Assembly: GCA_028554795.2 (NCBI GenBank)
Contig: CM068832.1
Location: forward strand, 87,509,011-87,573,010
Length of the DNA: 64,000 bases
Reading direction: 5' to 3'
DNA from: Sinohyriopsis cumingii
Taxonomy: Eukaryota > Mollusca > Bivalvia > Unionida > Unionidae
Every line of letters begins with the position of its first letter. Position 1 is the stretch's first letter. The notes below the pieces were generated by a model, which did no database searches, was not told where the DNA came from, and worked only from the letters and a program-made list of their open reading frames with translations. Shown one piece after another: positions 11,870 through 24,800 of this stretch. The position numbers and the translations under genes were made by a program.

Positions 11870-14222
11870 TCCACCTATATCTGCTACTAAGAGAAACCTC
11901 CGTATGATAAAAATAACCAAACTAATGCACGAAATATAAACAAACCTAAAAACCTGCTTACCTCCTATCGCAGAACAACTCGATAACTGTCTGCGTTCAT
12001 TACTTGACAAACATGCCCAGCTACCAAGTGCAGAGTATCAATTCAAAAGTTTTCTGCATGGTATAGCAGTGTTAGGGACCAGCTTCTCACTGCTAAAAGA
12101 GACGGCCGTAAAGCTGGGAGGCTCTGGCTTTCAACCAGACTCACTTTTCATTAGCAAATCTATGAAGTCGCTAAGAAGAATGTCACAAATATAGCCCATG
12201 CAGCGAAATCAGCCCACTACACTACTAAGATCATGGAAAGTTCCAGCTGCAAAGAGCTCTTCGAGATTACTAACAAGCTAATGTTAAGGAACAAATCAAC
12301 ACCACTTCCAAATTCCTTCTCTCCAGTCTACCTCCCGGACATGTTTGTAAATTTCTTCCATGACAAAGAAAAAAACATGCGAGATAAGCTTAAAGCCACA
12401 ATTTCAATTGACTCGTCATCATACAGTTGGGATAAAAAATTTGAGAGGCAACCATTAGCAGAATTTGAACCAGTCTCTATGGATTTCGTACGTACAGTTG
12501 TTATTAAGAGTGCACCAAAAGTCACGTGAACTTGATCCAATTCCAACATCACTGTTGCTTGAGTGCTTAGATCCAGTATTGCCTTTACTAACTGATGTTA
12601 TTAATACCTCTCTCTCATCCGGGGAATTCCCATTTGTTTTTAAATTGCCCTTGTAAAGCCTCTGCTGAAGAAACCAACACTAGATCATAACGATTTAAAG
12701 AACTACCGCCCAGTGTCTAATTTCCCATTCATATAAGAAATCTTAGAAAAGTTTGTTCTATCCCAGCTTGTATCTCATCTAAATTTAAACAGTCTTTTTA
12801 GCAGTTTACAATCTGCATATCGCCCTTGCCACAGTACCGAAACTACTCCTGTAAAAGTAGTTAATGACATTCTTTCTGCGTTTTATAGCGGAAAGATTAC
12901 AGTCCTCACCCTCCTTGATTTGTCAGCAGCATTTGACACAATAGACAATGATACATTTCTTCACCGTCTCCAGCATATATTTGGCATACGTGTTACAGCC
13001 TTACAGTGGTTCAAGTCCTACTTGGTCAACTGGACCCAAATTGTATCTGCAAATGGAATACACTCTCGCCCAGTTGATCTATATTGTGGTGTTCCACAGG
13101 GACCTGTTCTCTTCATTCTGTACACTCGTTCGCTCTCAAATGTCATAGATCATCATCCAGTATCTCACTAATTGTACGCTGATGACACCCAAATATACAA
13201 ATCTAGCCACCCAACTGAAGTTGGTGGTACCATCCAAGGTGTAGAGAGGTGCATTTCTAATGTGAAATCATGGATGACATGTAACTAGCTGCAGATGAAT
13301 GATGATAAAAATGAGGCTATTCTGATCACAACAAAAAGACTTTCTCATTCACATCCTTTACCTCAAACAATGAATAGCAGCAACGCCTACATAAAATTCA
13401 CACAATCAGTACGAAACCTAGGTATTACTCTGGACAGTACTCTCACATTGCACCAAAATGTCATGAACATATGCAAGGCTGCATATCTTGAGCTCAGACG
13501 CATCAGCTCAATTCGCAAATATATTTCAGTTGATGCCACTAAAACACTTGTTTTCATTAGTACTTTGAAGACCGGACTATTGTAACTCAATTATGTGTGG
13601 TTCATCTCAATATCTGCTGCAGAACCTTCAAAACGTTCAAAACACAGCTGATCTGATCATACTTAGAGTTCCACGATCAGAGCACACCTCCCCGCTGCTG
13701 TGTACCCTATACTGGCTATCCATTCGATCCAGAATCAAACACAAAATGTCTTCTCTGTGCTTCGCTTCACTGTCGGACTCTAGTCCATCATACCTATCCG
13801 ACCTCACCAATGTGTACACACCAGTAAGATACTTACGTTCCTCTTCTGACTATCGTATACTCATTATTCCCACTATAAAAACAAAGTCATATAGACAGCG
13901 TTCCTTTGCATACCAGGGCCCAGCAACGTAGAATTAATTGCCCACTGAACTTAGACACAACGACCCGGTGATCACATTCAAGAGGGCTATCAAAACTCAC
14001 TTATCTGGACTGCAAGAACAAACTTAAAGACCTAATAATGTTTCGAACCTGAAATATTCTCGCCATGTCTTTTATTTTTTTAAAATGATTTGATGGTGTT
14101 TGCTTTTTGTAATATTATTATTATATGTGTTTTATCTTACAGGTGTTGTCTAATGTTGTAAAGCGCTTAGAGCTTCTAATGATTAGGCGGTATACAAAGT
14201 CCTCATTATTATTATTGTTATT
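11870..14222 (+). pseudogene. Decayed CR1/L2-type LINE, 5'-truncated
   Basis: Translated pieces follow the order of a CR1/L2-group ORF2. The region before the RT includes LDKHAQLPS, KKNVTNIAHAAKSAHYTTKI and LAEFEPVSMDFVR. The RT has NYRPVSNF (about 12705), LQSAYRPCHSTETT, LDLSAAFDTIDND (12913-12951), GVPQGPVL and the catalytic LYADDTQIY (YADD at 13174-13185). The C-terminal region has LRVPRSEHTSPLLCTLYWLS and SPSYLSDLTNVYTP. The 3' end has the typical AAAGCGCTTAGAGCTTC motif and an (ATT)n tail near 14205-14222. Defects seen: a frameshift near 12528, a TAA in the NYRPVSN region (about 12735), four residues lost in the PQG(SVLG)P motif, a stop just before YADD, and a TAG near 13287. No complete endonuclease is present. 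A 3' piece of the same family lies at 39668-40285 in the other orientation. Confidence 0.9.
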
Positions 14223-14289
14223 GTGTATGTACATGTAAGTACATGCATTTGTGCCTGCATGCATGTATATATGTGTGAGTGTGTGTGAG
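14223..14289. repeat. Degenerate TATG/TGTG spacer
   Basis: Short degenerate simple sequence between the LINE tail and the next SINE. It is similar to the SINE 3' tails at 1-82 and 480-568. Confidence 0.7.
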
Positions 14290-14544
14290 TGTGTTATTTG
14301 GATTTTTAACGTAATTTAACAATTTGTCAGTCTTATTCCTACGATGTCTGCAGAATTGTTGAATGATGTCCCTCCCAGACACATTATCTTGACAAAAAGT
14401 CGACAAATCCTAACACTGACTTCCTAATTCTGAGGCAGCTATTGATACCATTTGTATAAATGTTTGGTATCGCTATGCCGTGGTTCAAACCTTTGACGTC
14501 CTGTATAGACGGTGAACGCTCTAGTCACTAGGCCACCGGAGCGG
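14290..14544 (-). mobile_element. tRNA-derived SINE, subfamily 1, copy 4
   Basis: Body and head as in 84-362. The A box (TGGCCTAGTGACT on minus) is near 14525-14537. The B box is mutated (plus strand GGTTCAAACC near 14481). It is followed on the head side by (TATG)n. Confidence 0.8.
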
Positions 14545-14574
14545 TGTATGTATGTATGTATGTATGTATGTATG
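14545..14574. repeat. (TATG)n, short
   Basis: About seven TATG units separating two SINEs of different subfamilies. Confidence 0.9.
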
Positions 14575-14811
14575 TGTTAAACAAATTTTCAGTCATATCT
14601 CTACGATGTCTGTAGCATTATGTCCCACCCAGTCACATTATGCTGACACGAGGCCGACGAGTCTTAACAGTAACCTCTTAATGTTGAACGCCAAGCGAGG
14701 TAGCTGTTGATACTATTGTTGTAAGTCTTTGGTATGACTCGGCCGGGGATAGAACCCACGACCTCCCGCATCCGAGGTGGACGCTTGAACCACTACACCA
14801 TCAGAGCGGTA
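14575..14811 (-). mobile_element. tRNA-derived SINE, subfamily 2, with head
   Basis: On the minus strand the head starts near 14811. It has an A-box-like GGTGTAGTGGTTCAAGCG and a B-box-like GGGTTCTATCCCC, followed by the subfamily 2 body. The head differs from subfamily 1 and is related to that at 52698-53001. It carries point changes in the B box (TTCTATCC in place of TTCGATCC) and is probably inactive. Confidence 0.8.
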
Positions 14812-14905
14812 TTGTATGTATGTATGTATGTATGTATGTATGTATGTATGCATGTATGTATTATGTATTTACGTTTGTATGTATGTATGTATTTATGTAT
14901 GTATG
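14812..14905. repeat. (TATG)n array adjoining duplication copy B
   Basis: TATG units with a few interruptions. Copy B starts at its right edge, as copy A starts at the right edge of the array ending at 1890. The simple repeat is therefore part of, or a breakpoint of, the duplicated unit. Confidence 0.9.
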
Positions 14906-16129
14906 TAATTTAATGTTGATGGAGCTATGAATTAAGACGTGAATCGTAGAAATAATATATATGTGAACTCAAGTAAATGATCCATCGCAGGGGCTGACAA
15001 GAATTACATTAACAAGAACCAAAGATTGAAAAAATACAAGAATGAAAACGAACGCAATCAGGACATCATTATACGTTATTCCAGTTAGTGCTAAACTGTC
15101 ATATCCGTTTCAAAAGATCTGGAATTCTTTCCAAAATCGTAATAAATTCGTACATAAATGAATTAGGGGTCGTTAAAATGAATCATCTAGATAAGGAAGT
15201 GAATACAATGTTTTATTGTAGATTTATATCGAATTACAGTTTATATCGTCATCCTGTATCGTTTGATCTGTTTGCTGTTGGTGAACCATGTCATTTTCAC
15301 TGCAACTGTTAAGAAGTTCAAATGAATTTATTTGGCTCAACGTGCTTAGCCAATAATAATGTGCAGTTTGTTTAAATAGATAACATCAGCTAAATGTAAA
15401 GCTTTCGCCATCGAGGCTTAAGATCAAGTTGATCTGTCACAACAAACGGATTTCCGTCACATCTAACATATTTTTATTACATTTATCCAGAGTATAGGCA
15501 AGTGGAACCACTATTCAAAATCATCACACTGTATATCAAGACATTCCCCTATATGATACTTGAGTCCCGTGTCTTCACAATCAACCAATTATAGGAGCGC
15601 TTACAAAAATCGATTAGGCTATTGTTGATGTATCTTAAGGGGGCAGGGTCACTTTTTATGCACAAATTTAAAGCCACTATCAGAGGCCTAGCAAAAAAAT
15701 CATGAAAAATCAAATGCACAAGTGAGGTCAAAAAGGTTCATACTTTTGGATACCTAAATTAAAACAAAGCACGAGATTAGTATCCACTTGAATAGAGAGG
15801 TCAATGTCAGTTCGTAGCGAAAGAAGTTTCTGCACACACCCACAAATTCATATCTGCAATTTTCTTGTCCATTGGTCATTTTTGACACCATATGTTGCTT
15901 AAAGTACAAACACAAGCCCTTTTGATAGATAACGATTCTGCACAATAATGTCTACGAAACAGGCTAATGAAGTTGAAAAAAGTATAACTAGTAACATACT
16001 GCAGCGCAACTATGGAAGGTGTACATGCCTGACATCAATTTCAAGAACATCACAAGCCCTAAACACCTAGGTCAGAAATACATCTTTGTCTTTAAACAAT
16101 AAATACAAGCATAAAGGTCACACCATAGC

Positions 16130-16940
16130 TTTTAGTTAAAAATCTTTCAATGGGCCTATTTATGAAACTGTATCCTATCACCTTCATTTCTAGGCGTGGA
16201 TCCTCCAGTAAGTTGCCAGTTGGGCTTAATCATAAAGATTGATTGATTGATTGTATTTTACCGCATGTCAGCACTGTTGGGCTCTTTAGCACCATACAAA
16301 AGAGTATATGTAGAATTATTTAAAAGAGATAAAAGGTTTCTTTTGGACCAGCGGTAGAAATATCAGGCAAAATGATACGATAGTAAATGTAATATTTACA
16401 GATTCCCGATCATCGGGAAGTGTAAATGGTTTGCGTTAATGAAGATGTAAATGAAGAGGTATTGTTCTAGTTGTTATGGTAGGATTGAACGCCATTTCTA
16501 AGAACACGAAAACCCCGGAAAGAAACAACGACCAACGAGACGTTACTGGAAAGCTTTCTCACATACCCATATTGGCCGATTCTTAGATTCTAACCCACGC
16601 AGACAGAAGTAAGATGGCAGTTGATCAGTAACGGATAACGGTTTAGACCACTCGGCAAACGGGGCCCAACTGAAGAGGCATTGAGTATAAAGGTACATTA
16701 CATATAAATACTCAATGTAATGGCATACAAGTTGTTTCTTAGAATAAATTCTTACTTCTTTAGAAACTTCAAAGTGCAACAGACATTGTATATATCTAAA
16801 ACTTCCTTCAAGTCATGCACCTAGTAGTACTGATCGCGCTGGATGTCGAAACACTCGATCGTAAAGTGCCTAACAGCAAACTGGTTCATTGAAAAAATGT
16901 ACTCTAATGGTCTTCGCTCTTTGCTTGTGGGTGTGGGTTA
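16130..16940. mobile_element. Block present only in duplication copy B
   Basis: The alignment with copy A jumps from about 16125 (copy A about 3590) to about 16945 (copy A about 3598). The extra DNA contains a tRNA-headed SINE (16236-16668) plus AT-rich flanks of about 100 and 270 bp. The block therefore holds the SINE and additional sequence, or A has lost it. Confidence 0.6.
16236..16668 (-). mobile_element. SINE with tRNA-Leu/Ser-like head and (AATC)n tail
   Basis: On the minus strand the head begins near 16668. It has a good A box (GCCGAGTGGTCTAA, complement of about 16644-16657) and a B-box-like GGGTTAGAATCTA (about 16583-16595). A longer-than-normal stretch lies between the arms, as in class II tRNAs (Leu/Ser). 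A body of about 300 bp follows, ending in AAAGAGCCCAACAGTGCTG and a tail of AATC units (16239-16253). Related tail-end sequence occurs at 55897-56170. The B box is mutated, so this copy is probably silent. Confidence 0.7.
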
Positions 16941-16954
16941 TGACCAATTTTAAT

Positions 16955-17095
16955 TCTTGCAATCACTATCTCCCTACCGATGGTTCTGTAGGCGTCCGAG
17001 CTCCTAGAGTTGGCTTGATTCCATGAAATTTGTTATTCACTATATCATTCCATGATCTCTGCCTCGTCGGACGTAAGAACCCTGAGACTCGCTTT

Positions 17096-17127
<32 letters not shown>

Positions 17128-17540
17128 TATCATCATCATCATCATCATCTTGTTCATCATCATCGTCTGGACGACCGTTCGGACACCGCACAAGACCGAA
17201 CAACCAGCTACCTCCATTCTTCTCGATTTTCCATCTTTCTCAAAGAGACGCTCGATGTCAAGCCTGTCCACTCGCGAATTTTATCTTCCCTCCTCTTTTT
17301 TGCCTGTATTTCTTTCATCGTTTTTTGACAATGACTTGCACGATTGTCTTGGCAAGTCCTGATGATCGCGCGACATGCCCGTACCACTGCAGTTTACGTT
17401 TTATCACTGTGATCAGGAGGTTTTCGTGAGACCCCATGACGTGTCTGATCCTTTGCCTTATATCTTCATTGGTGACACGGTCCTTGTATATGACGGCGAA
17501 GATCTTTCGGAAACATCTCATTTATGTGGCCAGTACCCTT
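16955..17540 (-). pseudogene. Non-LTR retrotransposon RT C-terminal fragment with (GAT)n tail, copy B
   Basis: Counterpart of 3600-4200. The minus peptide at 17521-17315 reads MRCFRKIFAVIYKDR, then VTNEDIRQRIRHVMG, then KLQWYGHVARSSGLAKTI. The (GAT)n tail runs from about 17165 to 17097 and is longer than in copy A. Open frames of Met/Ile/Ser repeats over the tail are artefacts. The fragment lacks the RT core and is dead. Confidence 0.75.
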
Positions 17541-17559
17541 TTCTCTAAACTCGTACATA

Positions 17560-18450
17560 CGTTGTTTTAAAATTAGATGGTTCTAGGGATAGAGCCATTT
17601 TACCAGCTCGATTTGCCGTTTCATTACCTTTAATACCAATATAGCTTGGTAACCAACAGTATACGATATTTTGGGAGGTACTCTGTGAAATAGTTCCTAT
17701 CAGAATATTGGTTAATAATGGGATTTCCAGTTTTCTATTGTGTACTGACTGAAGTAATGTAGTTAGTAGGAGAATACCATGCTGTTTAAAATAAGTTCGC
17801 TTCCAATATACCGCAAAGAAAGGTCTATTGCTCTGATTGCTTCTGAGAAAATCAGTTCGCCATTTAGTGAGCGGACTTTTGTTTTGTGTTTTCTACTAAC
17901 GAAGGCTGCAGCAGCTTTTACCCCATTCATTGATCCATCAGTGTAAATTGTGTAGTGTTTAAATTCGGCGAGTAATTCAACAAAATATGTTTCAAAGATA
18001 GATAAGTTTGTCACATATATTTTTTACTCCATCGTGTAGAGTAGAAAAGGTCATTTGGTTGCTCAAGTAACAGAGGCAGGTATTTTTCATACAAGGATGT
18101 TTTCTGTAATTTAGAGAGATCAAATTGTATACTGTCAAGGCTGGATGATATTCTAGTGTCAAAGGATGGCATGGCATTTGGTTTACGTTCGTATATTGTT
18201 TTCTATTTGGGTTGGGAAACAGCAGAAAAATTAGAGTTCGGTGTGTTTTATCTTAATTTGAGAGTATACTGTACATAAAGCATTTCCCTACGATGTGATA
18301 AATGTAGCTGGTTCTCTTCGGCGAAAAGTCTTTCTCATGGAGATATATTAAATGCTCCCAGAGCGAGTCTTATTCCTTGATGATGGATTGGGTCAATTGT
18401 CTTCAAGTATAACTTTCTAGTCGAACAATAACAACGCAACCATATATCCA
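17560..18450 (-). pseudogene. LINE fragment: RT C-terminus plus RNase H domain, copy B
   Basis: Counterpart of 4210-5110. The RNase H open frame (18014-17763) again shows YTDGS and IFSEAIRAIDLSLRYIG, but ends earlier than in copy A because of a frameshift near 17780. The upstream linker (18177-17992) and the RT thumb segment near 18400-18450 are recognisable by similarity to copy A. Differences between the copies do not spare codons in any obvious way, as expected for a fossil. Confidence 0.7.
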
Positions 18451-21400
18451 TCAAGAAAACGTTACCGAAATAAAACACCACGTTGATCTGGTGTGCTGAT
18501 TAGAGAGTGAGATTAGACATTTCAAACATAGTAAGCTTATTTCATCACTTTATTTCTGAATAGAGTAATACAGTTTGTGTACAAAGCAATTCACATTCGA
18601 CGTGTATGACAGAATAATGCTTGCATATGTTCCCTGGCTGCATTGTATTGAGTAAAACGAGTCATCAAGTGGCAGCCGTGAAATATTTATGAGTTTATAG
18701 CGTGTTAGTTTTTGTTTTCATTGTTTTGTTGGCCCTTGTTGCGCTTTAAGTGTTGTGCATCCGTGATTAAACTTGTTGAACGGCGATGGCATACACTCAT
18801 TAGTTGCACTCGTGATATGATATAATTTTATCCTGTTTTAATGAATGTTCTATTTTTATAACATGTCTACCATTTTGTCAGAGCATTGTTTTCTGCAATC
18901 AATACAAGCGACAGTTATTTATACTGCATATTGTGTTAAACAGATGCAACCTTTATATAAATATATGCAAACGCAACCTTCGACAGACGTGATGCTTCGT
19001 ATAAACATTTAAGCTTTTCTGTCTGAGTGAGGTTAACAAAGTGACAGATAATATATTATAGACTTGGAATAGATTGGCTGTTATATACAGCAATTCTATT
19101 GATGCAGTTGCTTCCTATAACATAACAGGTTTCGTACACATTAGAATCAATATTTTATTCAAAGCTCCAAATCACATCCATTTTTGTCTAAAATTTCATT
19201 AGCAGATATATAAGGATCTTGTCAGATTGATTAAATTTTTCTTTTGAAAATGTGTCTTTTCGAATTCTAGGGTTTGATTCATTGCAAAGTAAACCAGTGA
19301 CAGATGCAAAATTGTTCAGATTTACGATGGTATTTATGGTTTGTATATGAATCATTAGTGCTGCAATCTTTTATCACTTCCTTGAATTTAAATTTTCAGC
19401 TGGAACTCGTTCGCGTGTTTTTCAGGTTTTGCTTAGTCTGCGAATATTCAATTGTTTCGTTTTAATTGTCGTGGTAAGCATTTGCAAAAAAGCAGACTAT
19501 AATTATATATGGCGAATTATATTGATCACCAAAACCGAGTAAACGCAAAGCAGATGGAGCGGTTTTGACAGGGCTCCCACTGGCAACGCAATTACATGTC
19601 TTTTTAATGGAACCTAGCTTGTCATTGCTTCAGTTTCTTCCAAGCTCAATAGCCCGGCAGTGCTTAGCAACCTCAAAATACTACTCTTCAGTTGTATTTA
19701 CGAAAATGTTTAATTTAATTAGTGTATTCCTTTTGTGGTAATATTTTGCGAATAAATGTTTAATAACCGTACCTCTAGTTAGTTCAAATAATGGAAAGAA
19801 AGCTTTTATTAGGGACGATAGCTGATTATGCGAAATATGAAAGAATGCAAAATTTAAATCATGAAATAATCTAATCTACATTATTTCTAGGCATGAGCTG
19901 TTTAAAAGAAAATAATATAGCATCTACTTGCTACTAGACTTCATAGATCTATTTCATTATTTATATCCTAGTTTGTTTATGCTGGCAACGGAATTGTATC
20001 ACGCTTCATCATTTCAACATCTTTTCTAGTCACGACAAAATGATAATAGGTTGACTAAAATTGTAACACATAATCCTATCTTGCATTTAAATAAGTCGGG
20101 ATTATCATTCAATATCGATATGCGAGAAAATCTGCAGTTTCTTCTAGTAGGTCTATGGCTCCTATAATAGTTTCCTCTGTTTCTTCCTCTAACAGCTGAA
20201 CTGGTCGCCACGTATAGCAATTATGTGCTGAAACCATGCGTAGAATCACCAAAAGAAACAATAACAAAAATAAGCAAAACGTAATACAATCGTGCAGATG
20301 AACAACGTTTTTGTAAATAAAACATTCTGCAAATATAACACATGTAAGAATATTTGGTTAGTAAATTCTAATCATAGCCATTTTCCTTATAAATCTGAAA
20401 ACCTATGTGCAAATAAGTAAGAGGATCTATGAAAAACCTTAGAAATGTCCTAACAAAAAGTATACCATAAGGTACACATATTTTCTGTTTTCTCTTCAAG
20501 TTTGTGCTTTATATAAATTACTGTACTTCCTATTTGTTTTGGAATATCCCATATTTACATGTTAGACTCTTTATGGCATCAAAACTAAATCAGAATTACA
20601 TAAGAGAGGAAACAATAACTGTTAATATCAGGGTCATTTGTTGTCACCATTTAGCCCGTCCAAACATATATAATGGATTAGATCTTCAGATGTGGCTCTT
20701 CATTAAATTTCCATAACCAACATGCTACACGTTTCTCAAATTTTAAAATATAAGTTTGAGTTACTCTCCTCTTTACGTTAATTTCCTAATTTTCCGTGTT
20801 TTCTACACTGGTTTTTTTCGGGTAAGTAATCACCTCAGTTCAGGTAATTCATGTTTAACGCTTTTACTTTTATATTTACCGAAATATAACTTGCCCTTGC
20901 ACCGTAGGTCTTTCTAGATGATTCAAAGTTGTATTCATGTGTTCTTTGTTTTACCATAAGGAAGTTGCTATGGGTCAAGTTTCCAGAACTGTGTTTATTT
21001 ATAAATAAAGAGTTTATGTGTACTTTTCTCTCGTTGCTTATCCGTTTGCTGTTTTTGTTAGATATGTATATGTTATTTATACGTTGTATTTATACTTTGT
21101 GGCTGTTTTTTCTATTCTTATTATTATTTTCCCTCTTTTATTATCCCTTTTTGACTGTTCTTTGTTTTCCCTAATTGGTTTTCCATTAGCGCCAGTTCAC
21201 TGTGTATCTCATCTCGTTCTGTACTAAGTCATCTATTTTGTTTTCCATTTGCTCTTTTTCTGTTTGTGCTCCGTTTGTAGTTATATTTTTATCTGGTATT
21301 GTTTCTTTCAGGAGTTCAACTCTACTGTAATGTATTGTCAGTTCACTTATATGTTTTTCATCCTTACTTTGAATCGTGGTGGATAATTTCTGATCTTTGC

Positions 21401-21861
21401 GTTTGTTTAATATAATACTTAGTTTGGATTTACAGTATCGTGAAAGTCCAAATTTAGTTACAATTCAAAACGTCAAACTTGGTGACATAATTTTCATTTC
21501 CAATTACATCAATAGATTCATTGAATCTAGATATTGGAAATGTCTAGGTGACACTGTTTACTTTCCTATAATCATTATACATACTCCATGTATTATCTAG
21601 TTGCTGCATAATATAACATGGTTAACTCCAGTTGCTTTCATTTGGTTCTGTGAATATTTAATTTTGTCCTTAAACAGGCTTGTAAGGATGGCGATGCATA
21701 CGTGAAACATCTACTGTTTCAGTATCATGGTCAATTGTACATGCCGTTGTTGGAACGTCTGGAAAAGAGTACTCATATTCAATTAATAGCTGTTTCAGTT
21801 AGCTCTTTCCTTGTGGTAGGTGATATGAATATTTCTTGTGCAGATTTGCTTTGATTTCCGA
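18450..21861. other. Non-coding part of duplication copy B
   Basis: Pairs with 5110-8600. No gene recognised. Small indels relative to copy A include the loss of about 40 bp near 18825 and of about 50 bp near 21465. Confidence 0.6.
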
Positions 21862-24800
21862 ATTTAAAGAATGTTTATTATAAAGTCGCTAAGTGGGACT
21901 TAGAATGCATAATCCTTCATACTAATTATTGTATATATTTCACTTAAGAGCAATATAAAGCGTCGCATAACTATAATCTCAGCCGTAAACACGGTCACGT
22001 TTATTACACTTGCTAATCCGAAATAAGAAATTAGCATGGCTATTTAGAAAACCAATGACCTCCATTCACATCGCATGATGCTTGCCTGAATGTAATAGTA
22101 CCACTCACCCTTGAAACCTTTCAATTGATTTATATACCTGTTACAATAATAAAACATTTTTTAAAAGTGAAAAAGTATGATCCATATACATTTACTATTT
22201 AAAAATATTATATAAATAATCCTTATAAACTATTATCCTTGAGTTCACACTTGTTGCAACATGTCATAGACAAATACTTTGTACTAGGATTTTACTTTAG
22301 AATCGCGTATATAGATACAATTTGCCAGTGTGTTGGTTATTTCTTTGACATTTATAGTATATTCGCTCCAAAATCAAACATATTTTGACGCGTTTAAACT
22401 TTGAATAAGATAAAGTTTGATCAGAAAAACTATCATATCTTCTAAAATTTGATTTCTCCATTTTCGCTTGCTAGATGTCGGTTATAAGATGATTTTTGTT
22501 CACTTATAATATCTGACTTTATTGTTTTGAGCATTTCTACCTGTACTAGTGAAGAAAACACACGGACTAGTATTCTTTTCATGACTGTAATGTATATATT
22601 GTCTAATTAAGGGGCTCTTTTGATTAATATGTTATAACTTAAAATGTATATAACTTGAGATATAAGTACCGTTCATAAACGATCCACATGTTAACGTTCA
22701 CGTATTAGTGTTGTTAGTCTGCAGGAAGGAAAACACTAGGTATCTAATAAAAAACAAAAGATGTCTAAACCTCCATTATAATGTGCATAGAATATAACTG
22801 GGGGTCATCACAACTCGTGAAGCTTAGTTTTAAATATTAGCGCCACCTTCCTGCAAGATTATATTGTAAAAGCACGTCAGGTCACTAAAAATTGAACCCA
22901 GCTGGCAATTCTTCCTATAGCGAGACTGTTGTCATATACATTTAGATTATGAATCTAATACATGCAACATGTATTATGTGATTTCCAATAATATCCCATG
23001 GTCAATAGTCGTTTCTCAGCATATAAAATACAACAGTCATAAAGCATGATATTCAGTTTCATTTTTATCTCGAATAACACAATTAGATAAGTATATATGA
23101 AATGTGTCAACAGATACTTTGTCGTAGACACGAAGCAGATACCATTCTTTATTCATCATTGTCCATTTACAAAGATCAAATCAACAGCCCACAACAAAAA
23201 TGTGGAAGTAAGTGAATCAGGCATAAATCTCACATCCTCCTCAACGTTAGAAACGTATAGTATGATTAACCAATTCAAATAATCTCTTTATACTGGCCTC
23301 TAGAAAGACAGACCAAAAGATTCAACAGGGACAATATTTTCGGGTTAAGTACAATCTATAGTTACGACGATTTATGAACGCGAAGCCAATTAATTACTTT
23401 TTGCACCATAATGTTACACATTGTACATAAAATAACGGATAAATTAGGAAATAAATTTATAAATAATGTGGCGTGTGTTCACGGAACTATAATCCATTTC
23501 ACTCTTATCGAATGATGAAAATGAGTCTATATTCAAACTGTTCTGAACATAGTATGAGAAAAAGGACTGGTCAGCCTTTACATATTGTGATTATGAGAAT
23601 AATGCGTACTAAATTCAATACAATCCACTAAAACTGGTAGAGTATCTGCAAATTTATTTTCACGTTAAACAACATGAAAGTAAATTAGAGCAATTTCTCT
23701 TGCAAACAATTCAGAGAACTAAACTAATTGTCCATGTCAGCATCTATGAAGGATCCATATAACATCTGCACAGTTTTAAGGTGATCTATTGTAGAAACTA
23801 TAATATTATGTACGTTTACAAAATTCGGCAAATACATCATCAGGTACCAATACCAGCAATATAACAAGTCTAATAATTAAACGAAAATTATGTAACTTGT
23901 AAATGTGTATATCTTCAAATTATGGCCAGCACGATTCGTGTGAAAGTATTATTGGTTACGTTCTGAAATAAACTGTGACTTTAAGCACGTGATGTGACAT
24001 TGCCTGCTAGCAAGTATAGTTCGTTTTTTGACGAGGCCGGGAAGAAGCAAAAACGAAAGAGAAGCTGCTGACACTATTTCATATATCCGTATTCATCGAG
24101 TCAAATCGAAAACCAACCCTGACACAGGTGAGCTGTGCGTGTACTGTAAATACCAACTACTAGGACCAATCGACCTGCCCTCAGCGAAATTTCAGGAATT
24201 CAAGATACGACAATTTTTGTAAACTACTGAGCTTTCAAAATGTCAAAGCAATCAATCTGACCGGCTTTTACAAAGGATGTTAGGAAGCATTTACAGAGAG
24301 ACAAAAACTACACACCATTAGATGAATTTTTGGGTTATAAAAATTGTTGATATGACCATGCGTTCAGGGGAATTGGTGAAATATGTATCGGTATATTCAT
24401 TTTTAATAACAATACCTGTATTTTAAAGACGGACACTGTATTGACCGCATTGTGTCCAGGGGAACCATTTTCATTCAGCTCCAGTCAAACAGCATAATAA
24501 GTCTTCTTGAGAAAACCTGTGTTAATACGAATTACTGATAAGAAGAATTAGATGTAGTGGCCATGATGAAGGTCTAAGCGGCACTATATTAATTAGGACA
24601 AACAAACCAATGTGATGAACGTAAGTAGAAGGTTTCAATACATTGTTTCACGTAGAGTAGTAGGAGTAGTGTGCAAGGAGACCTGGTTGAATATCAGAAA
24701 TTACTCATTGGCGATGTTTAACCTGTTTTTAAAATTGACATGAATTTGATCTTCTGCAATTAAAAGGTATTTGAAGTGGTAATGAAACGTTGAATTACTG

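Larger units (their letters stand above)
14905..21861 (+). repeat. Segmental duplication, copy B
   Basis: Direct-orientation partner of 1890-8601. The order of all landmarks, including the two LINE fossils, is kept. It lacks the copy A segment 2545-3010 and carries an extra block at about 16130-16940. The period between copies is about 13.1 kb. The intervening DNA (8.6-14.9 kb) is not duplicated within this window, although SINE/TATG clusters precede both copies. Confidence 0.85.
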
